Below, in pieces: positions 33,247 through 33,854 of a stretch of DNA of 33,854 bases. The DNA lies in assembly GCA_016212165.1 (NCBI GenBank), contig JACRGY010000079.1:1-33854 (forward strand). Direction: 5' to 3'. Within the stretch, counting starts at the first letter, position 1. Each line of letters begins with the position of its first letter. The notes beneath the pieces were generated by a model. That model did no database searches, had not been told where the DNA came from, and saw only the letters and a program-made list of their open reading frames with translations. A program made the position numbers and the translations under genes. This DNA comes from Nitrospirota bacterium (lineage in GTDB: Bacteria; Nitrospirota; Thermodesulfovibrionia; Thermodesulfovibrionales; UBA1546).

Positions 33247-33854
33247 GTGAACATAAAAATAAAATAAAGGTCCTTGTAGTTGATGACTCGGCATTGATGA
33301 GAAAGATGATACCCGTAATCATCTCTGCTGATAAAGATATAGAGGTCGTAGGAACTGCCATGGACGGAGATTTTGCCCTTAATAAAATTCCCCAGTTGAG
33401 GCCTGACGTCATAACCCTTGATATTGATATGCCGAGGATGGACGGCCTGACAACGCTTAGGTCTATCGTAAGAGATTTCGGGATTCCCGTGATACTTGTC
33501 AGCTCACTTACTAAAGAAGGGACAGAGATAACGCTTAAGGGGCTGGAAATCGGAGCATTTGATTTTGTACCTAAACCCATAGAGGCAATCTCTCTCCATA
33601 TATCTGAGATATCTCATAAACTTATTGACAAAATTAAGGCAGCAGCCTCTTGCAAGCCTTTAAGGTTTAAAGAACTGACTCCCATAAAAATAAAAACACA
33701 ACCAGCTGTTATATCTGCCGGTTCTCTTACAGCAAAATACGTTGTGGCCATAGGAATCTCGACCGGCGGGCCTCAGGCGCTGACAGAGATACTTCCTCAG
33801 TTCCCTGATAGTTTTCCGTTTGGCATTTTGAGTGTTCAGCATATGCCGGAAGGA
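33243..33854 (+). CDS. cheB: Chemotaxis response regulator methylesterase CheB (3' end outside window)
   Basis: The first 204 codons are seen. The receiver domain has D14/D15 in VLVVDDSALMRKM, phospho-acceptor D60 in VITLDIDMPRMDG, and FVPKP near 115. After a linker the methylesterase domain starts with VAIGISTGGPQAL (catalytic Ser) and SVQHMP (catalytic His); the catalytic Asp lies beyond the edge. It demethylates and deamidates receptors, opposing CheR. The start overlaps cheA (ATGA). The order cheW-binding proteins-mcp-cheR-cheA-cheB makes a self-contained chemosensory set; no cheY is seen yet. Confidence 0.95.
   Translation, partial: MSEHKNKIKVLVVDDSALMRKMIPVIISADKDIEVVGTAMDGDFALNKIPQLRPDVITLDIDMPRMDGLTTLRSIVRDFGIPVILVSSLTKEGTEITLKGLEIGAFDFVPKPIEAISLHISEISHKLIDKIKAAASCKPLRFKELTPIKIKTQPAVISAGSLTAKYVVAIGISTGGPQALTEILPQFPDSFPFGILSVQHMPEG

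Overview
The window looks like a chromosomal contig from an anaerobic, motile, diderm bacterium, most probably of the Nitrospirota (Thermodesulfovibrionia-like) or a deltaproteobacterial-type lineage. This is inferred from a four-subunit pyruvate:ferredoxin oxidoreductase, bacterial MglA/MglB polarity proteins, a PilT ATPase, many lipoproteins, an operon-rich layout and moderate GC. No rRNA or taxonomic marker was compared, so the placement is tentative.

Layout. (1) 1-870: the 3' end of an integrase-type transposase, a nitroreductase and a 125-bp MITE-like element. (2) 875-5264: a LUD-domain iron-sulfur (LutB-like) protein divergent from porCDAB, a plausible lactate-to-pyruvate-to-acetyl-CoA module. 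(3) 5388-8129: mglB-mglA, a SurA-N-like lipoprotein and lipA. (4) 8167-10637: alaC-type aminotransferase overlapping hom. (5) 10647-11742: AT-rich accessory patch with a hicB-hicA toxin-antitoxin pair and a DUF4279 protein. (6) 11764-14884, minus strand: a DUF1343/NamZ-family protein followed by a MurU-AmgK fusion, together a candidate N-acetylmuramic acid salvage module. (7) 14946-15022: initiator tRNA-fMet with a good sigma70-type promoter. (8) 15153-23451: OsmC-like protein, then a long co-directional run: lipoprotein, PilZ protein, pgpA, thpR, recA, pilT, recX, BamE-like lipoprotein, alaS. (9) 23387-24140: a ParE-type toxin-antitoxin pair bracketed by two copies of the alaS 3' end. (10) 24142-26172: phasin-like protein and ubiB. 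(11) 26351 to the window end: a chemosensory operon, cheW, two periplasmic binding proteins, an MCP with a periplasmic CZB-like zinc motif, cheR, cheA without P2, and cheB (cut by the edge).

The points most worth a second look are the toxin-antitoxin insertion that duplicated the alaS/phasin junction and gave alaS a new repeat-encoded tail; a family of 7-bp-periodic repeats (AGCTNNN) sitting on stop codons at three places; the NamZ-like plus MurU-AmgK fusion pair; and the chemosensory operon that carries its own LivK-like and PhnD-like binding proteins beside a receptor with an extracytoplasmic CZB-like motif. All functional calls come from reading motifs by eye; no database search was run.
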